Part shown: piece by piece, positions 7,289-15,806 of the stretch
Numbering within the stretch: the first letter of the stretch is position 1
Layout of the letters: the number at the start of each line of letters is the position of its first letter
NCBI GenBank assembly: GCA_003151335.1
Contig: PLXE01000084.1
Location: 1 to 37,565 of the forward strand
DNA length: 37,565 nt
Direction: 5' to 3'
DNA from: Acidobacteriaceae bacterium
GTDB taxonomy: Bacteria; Acidobacteriota; Terriglobia; Terriglobales; Acidobacteriaceae
Made by a program: the position numbers and the translations under genes
Notes under the pieces: generated by a model
What the model was told of the DNA's origin: nothing
Seen by the model: the letters and a program-made list of their open reading frames with translations, nothing else
The model's database searches: none

Positions 7289-8803
7289 TTGGCTACAGAA
7301 ACGAAGACAGTATCAATCGCCGGCGAAAGCGAATGGATCAAAGGTCTCGGCCTGACCAGCGCCACCACGCTGGTCATGGGTTCCATGATCGGCTCCGGCA
7401 TCTTCATTGTCTCGGCGGAGATCGCGCGGCTGGTCGATTCGCCCGCGCTGCTCATCGCCGCCTGGGTGGTCACCGGATTCATGACCATCACCGGCGCGCT
7501 GGCCTACGGAGAGCTGGCTGCCATGATGCCGCACGCCGGCGGCCAGTATGTTTACCTGCGCGAATCGCTGGGCCCGCTGTGGGGATTTCTCTACGGCTGG
7601 ACCCTGTTCCTCGTCATCCAAACCGGCACCATTGCCGCGGTCGGAGTGGCCTTCGGCAAATTCCTGGGCGTGTTCTTCCCTTCCATCTCTTCGACGCATT
7701 GGATTTGGCACATCGCGCACGTCCCGCCCATCCCCATCGGACCGATGGTGCTGGGCAACATGGATGTCGGCTTGAACACGCAGAACCTGATGGCCGTCCT
7801 GATCGTGATCTTTCTGTCGGTGCTTAACATCTTCGGCGTGAAGACCGGCGCGGCGGTGCAGAACGTGTTTACCTTCGCCAAGACTGCGGCGCTGCTGGGC
7901 CTGGTGGTGCTGGGAATTTTTGTGGGACGCAACGCTTCGGCGATCACCGCTAACTTTGGGGCAAACTTCTGGCGCAATGCCGGATGGGGCGCGCTACATC
8001 CCGTGCAGGTTGGAGTGGGAGGTCCCATCGCGCTGGTGGGGACAATCACCATCATTGCGGTGGCACAGGTCGGCTCGCTGTTCTCGGCCGATGCCTGGAA
8101 CAACGTCACCTTTACCGCGGGCGAAGTCCGCAATCCGCAGCGCAACTTGCCGCTGGCGCTGGCGCTGGGAACGGGCGCGGTCATCCTGCTCTATGTGCTG
8201 GCCAACTTCGTGTACCTGAGCGTGCTGCCGCTGGCCGGAATCCAACACGCCCCCGAGGAGCGCGTCGCAACTGCCGTGGTACAGCAGATTTTCGGCCCCG
8301 TTGGCGCGCAGATCATGGCCATCGCCATCCTGGTCTCGACCTTCGGCTGCAATAATGGACTGATCCTGGCGGGCGCCCGCGTGTACTACGCCATGGCGAA
8401 GAATGGGCTGTTCTTCCGCAGCGCGGGACGGCTGCATCCCAGGTACCACACGCCCGCGCATTCGCTGCTGATGCAGTGCGTCTGGACTTGCATTCTGTGC
8501 ATCTCGGGCAGCTATGGACAGCTACTCGACTACATCATTTTCGCCGTGCTGGTGTTCTACATCCTGACCATCGCAGGACTGTTTGTGCTGCGAGTGAAGC
8601 GGCCGGATGAGCCGCGCCCCTATCGCGCCATCGGATATCCCGTGCTGCCCGCAATGTATATTTTGATGGCGGTGTTTATTGATGTAGTCTTGTTGCGCTA
8701 CAAGCCGCAATACACGTGGCCGGGCCTGATCATTGTTCTAGTTGGTATTCCCGTGTATTTCCTGTGGTCGAAGCGCAACCCGCAAGAGAGTACGCAAACC
8801 TGA
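7289..8803 (+). CDS. APC-family amino acid permease
   Basis: 504 residues from a TTG at 7289, chosen because GAGG (7281-7284) precedes it at good spacing. The upstream ATG at 7220 lies inside thiE and adds an unconvincing N-terminus. The protein has about 12 transmembrane segments and the APC signature in helix 1 (MIGSGIFIVSAEIARL). Helix 2-3 contains GALAYGELAAMMPHAGGQYVYLRE, typical of LAT/YcaM-like amino acid transporters or exchangers. The substrate cannot be read from the sequence. Acting in the inner membrane, it is followed after 31 bases by a second, different APC transporter. The two are not recent duplicates, since the second belongs to the cationic-amino-acid-transporter branch. 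Confidence 0.9.
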   Translation: MATETKTVSIAGESEWIKGLGLTSATTLVMGSMIGSGIFIVSAEIARLVDSPALLIAAWVVTGFMTITGALAYGELAAMMPHAGGQYVYLRESLGPLWGFLYGWTLFLVIQTGTIAAVGVAFGKFLGVFFPSISSTHWIWHIAHVPPIPIGPMVLGNMDVGLNTQNLMAVLIVIFLSVLNIFGVKTGAAVQNVFTFAKTAALLGLVVLGIFVGRNASAITANFGANFWRNAGWGALHPVQVGVGGPIALVGTITIIAVAQVGSLFSADAWNNVTFTAGEVRNPQRNLPLALALGTGAVILLYVLANFVYLSVLPLAGIQHAPEERVATAVVQQIFGPVGAQIMAIAILVSTFGCNNGLILAGARVYYAMAKNGLFFRSAGRLHPRYHTPAHSLLMQCVWTCILCISGSYGQLLDYIIFAVLVFYILTIAGLFVLRVKRPDEPRPYRAIGYPVLPAMYILMAVFIDVVLLRYKPQYTWPGLIIVLVGIPVYFLWSKRNPQESTQT

Positions 8804-8834
8804 GCACCAGAAAGCTGAGAAGAGGCAAAGCTGA

Positions 8835-10421
8835 ATGGCCAATCTGCTGAAGACAAAGCCCCTCGACATGCTGATGAATGAGGCAGCCGACACCGGGGAA
8901 CATAGCTTGAAACGGGCGCTCGGTCCCGTGAACCTTATTACTCTGGGAATCGGCGCCATCATCGGTGCGGGAATTTTCGTGCTCACCGGATCGGCGGCGG
9001 CGCAGTATGCCGGGCCAGCCATCGTGCTTTCCTTCATTCTGGCCGGATCAGGCTGCGTCTTCGCTGGGCTGTGTTATTCCGAATTCGCTTCACTGATTCC
9101 CATCGCCGGTTCGGCTTACACCTACGGCTACGCCACCCTGGGCGAAATCTTTGCCTGGATCATTGGCTGGGACCTCATTCTGGAATACGCTTTCGGCGCG
9201 GCAACCGTGGCCTCCGGCTGGAGCGGATATTTCGTCAGCTTCCTGCAGGACTTCGGAATTCGCCTTCCTCCGCAGTTGACCGCGACCCCGTACACCCATG
9301 TTGGCAACCACTGGATACCCAACATTCTGGTGCTGTATCAAGGCCGCTGGGAGCTGCTGACCACCATGGCGCCGATACTGAAGCAGAATGGCGTGGATGC
9401 ATCGACTCTGCCGCAGGTGCAGGGCGTGTTCAACCTGGTGGCATTTCTGATCATTGGCGTGATCACCACCATTCTGGTGATCGGCATCAAGGAGTCGGCC
9501 AACTTCAACTCGGGCATCGTGATCATCAAGGTCACGATTGTGCTCATCTTTATTGCCATCGCGGGTACGTTCGTGCTTAAGCATCCGGCGCTGGCTGCCG
9601 CGAACTGGCATCCCTTCATTCCTCCCAACCAGGGAGCATTTGGCCAGTATGGATGGTCGGGCATCGCGCGCGCCGCCGGTGTCATCTTCTTCGCCTACAT
9701 CGGATTCGACGCCGTTTCGACCGCCGCGCAGGAAGCCAAAAATCCGCAGAAAGACATGCCCATCGGCATCCTGGGATCACTGGTGATCTGCACCATTCTG
9801 TACATTCTGGTTTCCGGCTTGCTGACCGGAATGGTCCCCTACTCGGCCCTGAACGTGGCTGACCCGGTTGCGGTCGGCATTGATGCTACCGGCGTCCGCT
9901 GGGGCTCGATTCTGGTGAAGTTGGGCGCCATTGCCGGCCTGGGCAGCGTGATGCTGGTCATGCTGCTGGGCCAGTCCCGCGTGTTCTTCTCCATGTCGCG
10001 CGACGGGCTGCTGCCGGAGTGGGCGGGCGCGGTGCATCCCAAGTTTCGCACCCCCTGGATCTCGTCGCTGACCGTCGGTCTGTTCGTGGCCATCTTCGCC
10101 TCCCTGGTCCCCATCGGGATTCTTGGCGAACTGGTAAGCATCGGAACGTTGCTGGCCTTCGTCATCGTATGCGCCGGTGTGTGGATTCTCCGGGTGCGCC
10201 GTCCCGAACTGCATCGTCCCTTCAAGACGCCGTTGGTGCCTCTGGTCCCCATCCTGGGCATCGTGATTTCCTTCGCCTTGATGGCCAGCCTCCCGGGAGA
10301 CACGTGGCTTCGCCTGATCGTCTGGCTGGCGATTGGAATGGCCATTTACTTCGGCTACGGACGCCATCACAGCAAAGTGCAGAAGCTGGTGCCGGACGAG
10401 GTGAAGGCCAGCGGGGATTAG
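8835..10421 (+). CDS. APC-family transporter, cationic amino acid transporter (CAT/YfnA) type
   Basis: 528 residues with 12 or more hydrophobic segments. The N-terminal region (LKRALGPVNLITLGIGAIIGAG followed by IFVLTG) is the hallmark of the CAT branch of the APC superfamily. EFASLIPIAGSAYTYGYATLG and the FFAYIGFDAVSTAAQEAKNP segment are also conserved there. It has a long loop of about 60 residues between helices 4 and 5 (near residues 145-200). The start ATG follows AGAAGAGGC. Probably co-transcribed with the preceding permease. The specific substrate is unknown. Confidence 0.9.
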   Translation: MANLLKTKPLDMLMNEAADTGEHSLKRALGPVNLITLGIGAIIGAGIFVLTGSAAAQYAGPAIVLSFILAGSGCVFAGLCYSEFASLIPIAGSAYTYGYATLGEIFAWIIGWDLILEYAFGAATVASGWSGYFVSFLQDFGIRLPPQLTATPYTHVGNHWIPNILVLYQGRWELLTTMAPILKQNGVDASTLPQVQGVFNLVAFLIIGVITTILVIGIKESANFNSGIVIIKVTIVLIFIAIAGTFVLKHPALAAANWHPFIPPNQGAFGQYGWSGIARAAGVIFFAYIGFDAVSTAAQEAKNPQKDMPIGILGSLVICTILYILVSGLLTGMVPYSALNVADPVAVGIDATGVRWGSILVKLGAIAGLGSVMLVMLLGQSRVFFSMSRDGLLPEWAGAVHPKFRTPWISSLTVGLFVAIFASLVPIGILGELVSIGTLLAFVIVCAGVWILRVRRPELHRPFKTPLVPLVPILGIVISFALMASLPGDTWLRLIVWLAIGMAIYFGYGRHHSKVQKLVPDEVKASGD

Positions 10422-10662
10422 GCCCTTAAGTGGAGTACAGATAAGCCGGTTCCCTAGCCTTGACCACCCTCTTTGCGGGCGGCGTTGGGGCCTCCTCTAT
10501 GGACAGCATTTTCCCCTATGCCAGAGCCCCAAACTGGTATATAGTTTTGAACACTTTCGGCTCACGAAAGAATTTCCCAGCGGTCCCTAACCAAACCATC
10601 GTCGGAAGGAGCCAAGGCTCCCTTGTGCCTTCCCCATCACCCTGTTTGCCCGGAGGTAGGTT
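10422..10662. other. Intergenic leader before the arylsulfotransferase gene
   Basis: 241 bases without a plausible gene. It contains a 6-bp inverted repeat CTTTCG/CGAAAG at 10554-10570 (loop GCTCA) that could be an operator or a small RNA hairpin, and an AT-rich stretch GGTATATAGTTTTGAA just before it that could hold a -10 box. A clear Shine-Dalgarno (GGAGG, 10652-10656) sits 6 bases before the GTG start. No terminator for the upstream permease is evident. Confidence 0.4.
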
Positions 10663-12537
10663 GTGTCTAGAGTATTGACGGCCGGTCTTGTGACCTTGCT
10701 TGGATTGAGCTTGCTGCTCGGCGTGGCCGCGGCGGCGACCAAAGCTCCATCCGTGACGATTACGCTAAGCCCAAGCTTGCAAAGCCCGCAGATGCTGGGC
10801 ACCAGCATCCTGTGGACGGCAACCGTGTCGGGTGGCCCCCCGGGTGACACCTACGACTATCAATTCAGCGCCGCGCTGCAAGGCCAGAACCAGATCGTGC
10901 GCGACTTCAACACCCCGAATACTTTCACCTGGGTGCCGCACACGGTGGAAGGAACGTACGTCGTAACCGTTGTCGTGCGCGACATCACCACGCAACCGTA
11001 CACTGTCTTCCCGCCGGTTTCTGTGCAGTACGTGCTCAATCCCTGGGTCACCAGCGGCGGCGGTTCGGCGGTAAATCCAACGGCGCATCCTTTGGTGGCT
11101 TTGTTTAGTGCCGGCCCGTGTACCGCAGGCCATTCCATTCGGGTCCGGTTCACGCAGAATGGCGCGCAGGTTTCCAGCACGACCAACGCCGTGCCCTGTT
11201 CGCAGCGCAGCGCCAACTTTCTGGTCGCAGGTATGCTGCCCTCCACTCAGTATCTGATGCACTGGGAGGAATTCGCCACCGGCCACCTCAACTCGGGTCC
11301 GGACCAGGCGTTCACCACCGGCCCTCTGCCGGCGAATTTCCCGGTGCCGACGATGACGGTGAAGGTGCCTCCCACCGGGCATGACGCCGCCTTTCCGGTG
11401 CTACTGTTCCATCTGATTCCGCCCACCGGGCGCCCATTTGCTTTCCGTCCCATCGCCGCCGACCTGTCGGGGAACGTCCTGTGGTATTACCCAATCCCGC
11501 TGCTGCTGGTTCGCATGGAACCAGGAGGAAACTTTTTTTCCCTCTCGAATACGACACTTAGCGAGTACGACCTGGCCGGCAACAAGACGCTGGAAACCAA
11601 CGTGGAGATCCTGAACGAACAACTGCTCGCCAAAGGCTACCCGATCATGACCTCGTTCAACGCCCACGAAGTCCGGCGCTTGCCCAATGGCGGCCTGCTT
11701 CTGATTGGCGCCCGCGACATAGTGTCCACCACGCTGCAGGGTGGGACGCAGCAAGATCCGGTGGACATCCTGGGCGACATGGTCCTGGTGCTGGACCACA
11801 ACATGCAACTCACCTGGGCCTGGGACTCGTTTGCTCACCAGGACGTTAGCCGCGTCGCTACCTTGAATGACAAGTGTTTCCAAAACCTCGGGGCGGGCTG
11901 CCCGGCCTTCAATCCTGCTTTTGGGGTGGCCAATGATTGGTTGCACTCCAACTCCGTTCAGCTCACCGCGGACGGCAACATCCTGCTTTCCGAACGCAGC
12001 CAGGATTGGGTGCTCAAGATCAATTACGCCAATGGCCAGGGAGATGGCCGCGTGCTGTGGAAAATGGGGCCCTTCGGCGATTTCACCATAACGAATCCGC
12101 CCCCACACCCCTGTGGCGATCCCGCCGTATTTCCCTGGTTCACGCACCAGCATGACGCGGCCTTCCAGGTTCAAAGCGGAGCGCTGGAGGTGTTTACCGT
12201 TTTCGACGACGGCAACCTGCGGGTGCAACAGTGTGGCAGCGGAAACAGCCGTGGCATGGTCTTGTACATTGGAGAATCGACGCGGACGGTCCGTATCCAG
12301 ATTGCCGCCGATCTGGGGGCTTATTCGTCGGCGCTGGGTAGTGCGCAGTTGCTGATTTCGCCTCCCAACAGCGTTTACGCCAGCTTTGGCAACGGCCTCC
12401 TCAGCATCCCAACCAACTCAACCCAAGCTACTGAGGTGGATGTCGTTTCCGGCTCCATCGTTTATCAATTGCAAGCTGGTTGGTGGTCTTACCGCACTTA
12501 CCGCCAACGCGACCTTTACACCCCCACATTGCCCTAG
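10663..12537 (+). CDS. Secreted arylsulfotransferase-family (ASST) protein
   Basis: 624 residues, GTG start with strong GGAGG. A signal peptide (LVTLLGLSLLLGVAAAA) directs export. Residues about 30-220 look like two Ig/fibronectin-like beta domains; the rest is the six-bladed ASST propeller. Bacterial ASST moves sulfate between phenolic compounds without PAPS, through a sulfo-histidine intermediate. The residues aligning with E. coli AssT His252, His356, Arg374 and His436 are all present: His335 (FNAHEVRR), His428 (DWLHSNS), Arg445 (LLSERSQDW) and His497 (THQHDAA). Their spacing is similar. No dsbL/dsbI-like oxidase genes lie next to it, unlike the enterobacterial operon. The real sulfate donor and acceptor are unknown; Ig-propeller proteins of this type are common in soil Acidobacteria. 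Confidence 0.82.
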   Translation: MSRVLTAGLVTLLGLSLLLGVAAAATKAPSVTITLSPSLQSPQMLGTSILWTATVSGGPPGDTYDYQFSAALQGQNQIVRDFNTPNTFTWVPHTVEGTYVVTVVVRDITTQPYTVFPPVSVQYVLNPWVTSGGGSAVNPTAHPLVALFSAGPCTAGHSIRVRFTQNGAQVSSTTNAVPCSQRSANFLVAGMLPSTQYLMHWEEFATGHLNSGPDQAFTTGPLPANFPVPTMTVKVPPTGHDAAFPVLLFHLIPPTGRPFAFRPIAADLSGNVLWYYPIPLLLVRMEPGGNFFSLSNTTLSEYDLAGNKTLETNVEILNEQLLAKGYPIMTSFNAHEVRRLPNGGLLLIGARDIVSTTLQGGTQQDPVDILGDMVLVLDHNMQLTWAWDSFAHQDVSRVATLNDKCFQNLGAGCPAFNPAFGVANDWLHSNSVQLTADGNILLSERSQDWVLKINYANGQGDGRVLWKMGPFGDFTITNPPPHPCGDPAVFPWFTHQHDAAFQVQSGALEVFTVFDDGNLRVQQCGSGNSRGMVLYIGESTRTVRIQIAADLGAYSSALGSAQLLISPPNSVYASFGNGLLSIPTNSTQATEVDVVSGSIVYQLQAGWWSYRTYRQRDLYTPTLP

Positions 12538-12565
12538 GCTTTCAACTTAGTCAGGCATCGCCAGC

Positions 12566-12595
12566 GCCCGTCGCCAACCGGCGACGGGCCTTTTT
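12566..12595 (+). terminator. Rho-independent terminator after the arylsulfotransferase gene
   Basis: A perfect 10-bp GC-rich stem GCCCGTCGCC / GGCGACGGGC (12566-12575 and 12580-12589) with loop AACC, followed by C and TTTTTGTTT. This is the clearest terminator in the window. Confidence 0.92.
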
Positions 12596-12624
12596 GTTTG
12601 CGCTGCGCGCCGCAAGGCGACACA

Positions 12625-13635
12625 ATGGCTGCTGTGAAGGCCCTGTTCAATCTGAAGGTCCTGTTCCTGGCGCTGCTGGCCTTGATCTTCATCGGCGTCG
12701 CCGGCTTCCATTTCATCGAAGGCTGGCGCTGGTTCGACGGCTTCTACATGGTGTTGACCACCATCACCACCATCGGATACGGCGAGATCCATCCGCTGTC
12801 GCACGTGGGCCGCATCTTCAACACCTTCATCATTGTCGCCGGAGTCGGCCTGGTGCTGCTGTTCTTCGGGGCCGCGACCCAGGCTTTGCTAGAATTCGAG
12901 CTGCAATCGGTATTCGGCAGGAGACGCATGGACCGCGACATCAGCCGATTGTCGGACCACTACATCATCTGCGGCGCCGGGCGCGTGGGCCGCAGCGTGG
13001 CGCGCGAACTGGCGCGCAAGCCGCTGCCCTTTGTGATTGTTGACAGCGACCAGGCCAAACTGGCGCGCTACTCCGCCAAAGGCTGGCTTACTGCGGTGGG
13101 CGACGCCACCCAGGAGAATGTGCTGCGCGAGCTGCACATCGAGAACGCCCGCGGACTGGTTGCCGCCACCACCACCGACGCCACCAACATCTACATCATC
13201 CTGACCGCGCGCGGCTTGAATCCCAAGCTCAACATCATTGCCCGCGCCAGCGAAGAAGATGCCGAGAAGCACCTGCTCACCGCCGGCGCCAATCACGTGG
13301 TCTCGCCCTACAACTTCGCCGGATATCGCATTGCGCAGACCTTCATGCGCCCGCACGTGGTCGATTTCTTCGACACCGCCATGAACCGGCACAAGCCGCT
13401 GGAGATCGAGGAAGTGCAGGTGCTGGCGGGCTCGCGTTTCGTGGGCGCAACCCTGGAAGCTTCGCGCATCCGCCAGGAGATGGGCGTCATCGTGCTCGCC
13501 ATCAAGGGCGAAGACTCGCAGATGCGCTTCAACCCCGCGCCCGATGAGGTGATCCACTCCGGCGACCATCTCATCGCCATGGGTGAGCCCGAGGGTCTGC
13601 GCCGGCTGGAAGACTCGGCCACGGAGCGCGCATGA
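12625..13635 (+). CDS. Two-TM potassium channel with RCK (TrkA-N/TrkA-C) domains, MthK type
   Basis: 336 residues from the ATG at 12625; an in-frame TTG at 12598 lies in the preceding terminator and is rejected. The order is TM1 (about 10-30), pore helix and selectivity filter TTITTIGYGEI (GYG at 51-53), TM2 (about 64-86), RCK-N Rossmann domain with GAGRVGRS (117-124) and acidic Asp140, then RCK-C (about 245-330). This is the layout of ligand-gated K+ channels such as MthK. An internal Shine-Dalgarno plus ATG at Met102 may yield a free RCK domain (see separate entry). The stop overlaps the start of nnrE/nnrD by 4 bases (ATGA), so the two genes are translationally coupled. Confidence 0.93.
   Translation: MAAVKALFNLKVLFLALLALIFIGVAGFHFIEGWRWFDGFYMVLTTITTIGYGEIHPLSHVGRIFNTFIIVAGVGLVLLFFGAATQALLEFELQSVFGRRRMDRDISRLSDHYIICGAGRVGRSVARELARKPLPFVIVDSDQAKLARYSAKGWLTAVGDATQENVLRELHIENARGLVAATTTDATNIYIILTARGLNPKLNIIARASEEDAEKHLLTAGANHVVSPYNFAGYRIAQTFMRPHVVDFFDTAMNRHKPLEIEEVQVLAGSRFVGATLEASRIRQEMGVIVLAIKGEDSQMRFNPAPDEVIHSGDHLIAMGEPEGLRRLEDSATERA
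12919..12930 (+). promoter_or_regulatory. Internal ribosome binding site and ATG inside the K+ channel gene
   Basis: AGGAG at 12919-12923 is followed after 4 bases by an in-frame ATG (12928), codon 102, between TM2 and the RCK domain. In MthK an internal start at Met107 produces the soluble RCK subunits that complete the gating ring. Here the position is nearly the same. Function is inferred from position and motif only. Confidence 0.5.
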
Positions 13636-15209
13636 AAATCACCACCGCCGACGAGATGCGCGAGATCGATCGCGTCACCACCGCGCGCTTCGGAGTGCCA
13701 TCCATCACCTTGATGGAGAACGCCGGGTCCGCGGTGGCGCAATTCATCCTGGAGCACTATCGCCATGCCAACCGCATCGCCGTAATTTGCGGCAAGGGCA
13801 ACAATGGCGGCGATGGCTTCGTGGTGGCGCGCAAACTGCACCGCGCCGGACGAGTGGTTGAAGTGCTGCTGCTGGCCGCTCCCACCGAGTTGCACGGCGA
13901 CGCGCTGGCCATGTTTGAGCGCCTGCCGCTGCGTCCCACTGTGCTGCGCAACGCGCAGGAGTTGCAGGCGGAGTGGTCGCTCAGCCTGGTGAATTGCGAC
14001 CTGCTGGTGGACGCCGTACTGGGCACCGGCTTTCACCCGCCGGTGAAGGGCTTCTATGCCGATGCGATCGCGGCCATGAACGACAGCGGCAAGCCGATGG
14101 TCGCGGTGGACATTCCCTCGGGCGCCGATTCCGATTCGATGTCGGCGCAGACTGACAAGCACATCGCGCGCGCGGACGCGATCGTCACTTTCACCGCGCC
14201 TCGTCCGGCGCATGTCTTCGGCAATCTGACGCGCGGACCGATCGTGGTTGCGCCCATCGGATCGCCGCCGGAAGCCATCACGAGCAAGCTCAGGCTCGAA
14301 CTCACCACGCCGCGCGACTTCGCCGCGTTGCTGGCGCCGCGTCCTGCCGACAGCAACAAGGGCATGTACGGGCATGTGCTGATCGTCGGCGGATCGCTGG
14401 GCAAGTCGGGAGCCGCAGCCATGGCGGGCATGTCGGCGTTGCGCGCCGGGGCCGGACTGAGCACTGTCGCGACTCCTGCGCGTGTGCTCGCCAGCGTCGC
14501 CGCATTTGCAGCCGAGCTGATGACCGAGCCGCTGGCCGAAAACGAGAGTGGCGGCATCGCGATGGCGGCTGTCGAGAGCGGCCGCTATCAGAAGCTGGTG
14601 AAGGGGATGACCGTGGTGGCGCTCGGTCCGGGCATTGGCCGCGATCCTGAAACCGTGCGGCTCGTCCACGAAGCTGTGCGTCAGACCAAAGTTCCGATGG
14701 TCATTGATGCTGATGGCCTCAACGCGTTCGCCGGCCACACCGAGCTGCTCGACGGCCACGAGCGTCCGCTGGTGCTGACGCCGCATCCCGGAGAAATGTC
14801 GCGGCTGGCGGGTATCACGATCAAAACGGTGCAGGCCGACCGGCTCAACGTGGCGCGCAGTTTCGCGCGCGAGCATCACCTGGTGCTGGTGCTGAAGGGC
14901 AACCGCACCATCGTCGCGCTGCCAGATGGGACCGCGTGGGTCAATCCCACCGGCAATCCCGGCATGGCAACCGGCGGCACCGGCGACATCCTGACCGGCA
15001 TGGCTGCGGGCGTGATGGGACAGATGCCCAACAACATTGCGCTGGCCGCCGTCGCCGCGGTGTATCTGCACGGACTGGCCGGGGACGTGGCCGCGGAAAC
15101 CATGGGCGAGCATTCGCTGGTCGCCACCGATCTGCTCGCAGCTCTGCCGGAAGCCTTTCGCCGCGCCGCGCACTGGGCGAAGGAGAGCACGACGCAGATG
15201 GGGGGGTGA
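13632..15209 (+). CDS. nnr: Bifunctional NAD(P)H-hydrate epimerase / ADP-dependent NAD(P)HX dehydratase
   Basis: 525 residues, the usual length of the fused YjeF-type repair enzyme. The N-terminal half (YjeF_N, about 1-210) epimerises R- and S-NAD(P)HX; it has MREIDRVTT, ITLMENAGSAVA and the CGKGNNGGDGFVVARKL loop. The C-terminal half (about 230-515) is the ribokinase-like dehydratase that uses ADP. It shows VLIVGGSLGKSGAAAMAG, LTPHPGEMSRLAG and NPTGNPGMATGGTGDILTG with the catalytic Asp. The start overlaps the channel gene by ATGA. tsaE follows, as in the classical yjeF-yjeE pair of E. coli. A 752-residue antisense frame over this gene is a GC-content shadow. Confidence 0.95.
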   Translation: MKITTADEMREIDRVTTARFGVPSITLMENAGSAVAQFILEHYRHANRIAVICGKGNNGGDGFVVARKLHRAGRVVEVLLLAAPTELHGDALAMFERLPLRPTVLRNAQELQAEWSLSLVNCDLLVDAVLGTGFHPPVKGFYADAIAAMNDSGKPMVAVDIPSGADSDSMSAQTDKHIARADAIVTFTAPRPAHVFGNLTRGPIVVAPIGSPPEAITSKLRLELTTPRDFAALLAPRPADSNKGMYGHVLIVGGSLGKSGAAAMAGMSALRAGAGLSTVATPARVLASVAAFAAELMTEPLAENESGGIAMAAVESGRYQKLVKGMTVVALGPGIGRDPETVRLVHEAVRQTKVPMVIDADGLNAFAGHTELLDGHERPLVLTPHPGEMSRLAGITIKTVQADRLNVARSFAREHHLVLVLKGNRTIVALPDGTAWVNPTGNPGMATGGTGDILTGMAAGVMGQMPNNIALAAVAAVYLHGLAGDVAAETMGEHSLVATDLLAALPEAFRRAAHWAKESTTQMGG

Positions 15210-15221
15210 GGGACGCCGCTC

Positions 15222-15286
15222 TTCGCTGGGTGTCCCATCCTTTCGTTGGGTGCCCCATCCTTTCGCCTCTTTTGCGAAAGGGTGGG
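15222..15286. repeat. 20-bp tandem repeat running into a hairpin, after the nnr gene
   Basis: Two adjacent 20-base units (15222-15241 and 15242-15261), both reading TTCGNTGGGTGNCCCATCCT, match at 18 of 20 positions, and a third unit begins. The second unit continues into a 13-bp stem (15254-15266 with 15274-15286, one mismatch, loop CTCTTTT). A GGGTGCCCCACCCTT fragment occurs again on the minus strand near 30165. It could serve as terminator for nnr, but it has no T-run, and it resembles the other dispersed palindromes here. Confidence 0.7.
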
Positions 15287-15304
15287 AAGAAAATCCCATC
15301 CTGC

Positions 15305-15310
15305 TAAAAT
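15305..15310 (+). promoter_or_regulatory. Candidate -10 box before tsaE
   Basis: TAAAAT lies 16 bases before the tsaE ATG, giving a very short leader, with no Shine-Dalgarno and no clear -35. The arrangement resembles those at 45 and 32518. Motif only. Confidence 0.3.
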
Positions 15311-15326
15311 TGCCCTTCGTTCCGCG

Positions 15327-15761
15327 ATGAACCCCCACGAGCACATCACGCACTCGGCCGAAGAGACCATGGCGCTGGGCCGCAAGCTGGCGCCCACGCT
15401 GAAGGCGGCGCGCATGGTCATCTTGCGCGGCGATCTCGGCACCGGCAAGACCACGCTGGTGAAAGGCATCGCCGAAGGCCTGCACGCCGCTTCGCAGGAC
15501 GATGTTACCAGCCCCACGTTCACCCTCATCCACGAGTACCGCGGCCCCGAGGTGAACCTGTTCCACGTCGATCTCTACCGCATCGACACGCTGCGCGAGT
15601 TGGACACGCTGGGCCTCGACGAACTCTTCGCCGAGCCCGGCAACCTGGTGCTGCTGGAGTGGGGAGAAAAGTTTCCCCGCTTCGAGAAGGAGCGCGACGT
15701 GGAAATCTGCCTCGAGCGCCAGGGCGACCAGGAGCGGAGGATTACGGTGAAGGGGAAGTAG
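15327..15761 (+). CDS. tsaE: tRNA threonylcarbamoyladenosine biosynthesis ATPase TsaE
   Basis: 144 residues from the ATG at 15327, matching the family N-terminus (THSAEETMALGRKLAP); the open frame extends upstream into the repeat and is not used. TsaE is the P-loop ATPase that works with TsaB and TsaD to put t6A on tRNAs reading ANN codons. Visible are Walker A GDLGTGKTT, the DVTSPTFTLIHEY switch segment, NLFHVDLYRI and the LLEWGEKF region after the Walker B position. Cytoplasmic. It lies after nnr, a widely conserved neighbour, but a repeat and a candidate promoter separate them. Confidence 0.95.
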   Translation: MNPHEHITHSAEETMALGRKLAPTLKAARMVILRGDLGTGKTTLVKGIAEGLHAASQDDVTSPTFTLIHEYRGPEVNLFHVDLYRIDTLRELDTLGLDELFAEPGNLVLLEWGEKFPRFEKERDVEICLERQGDQERRITVKGK

Positions 15762-15806
15762 CCGGATATGAAGGGCGACTAGAGTTTCATGGGAGGTGCG
15801 GACTCG

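Noticed and set aside
13308-15566. 752-residue open frame antisense to nnr and tsaE
   Set aside because: It mirrors GC-rich codons of three well-identified plus-strand genes; it is His/Arg/Gly-rich with no domain.
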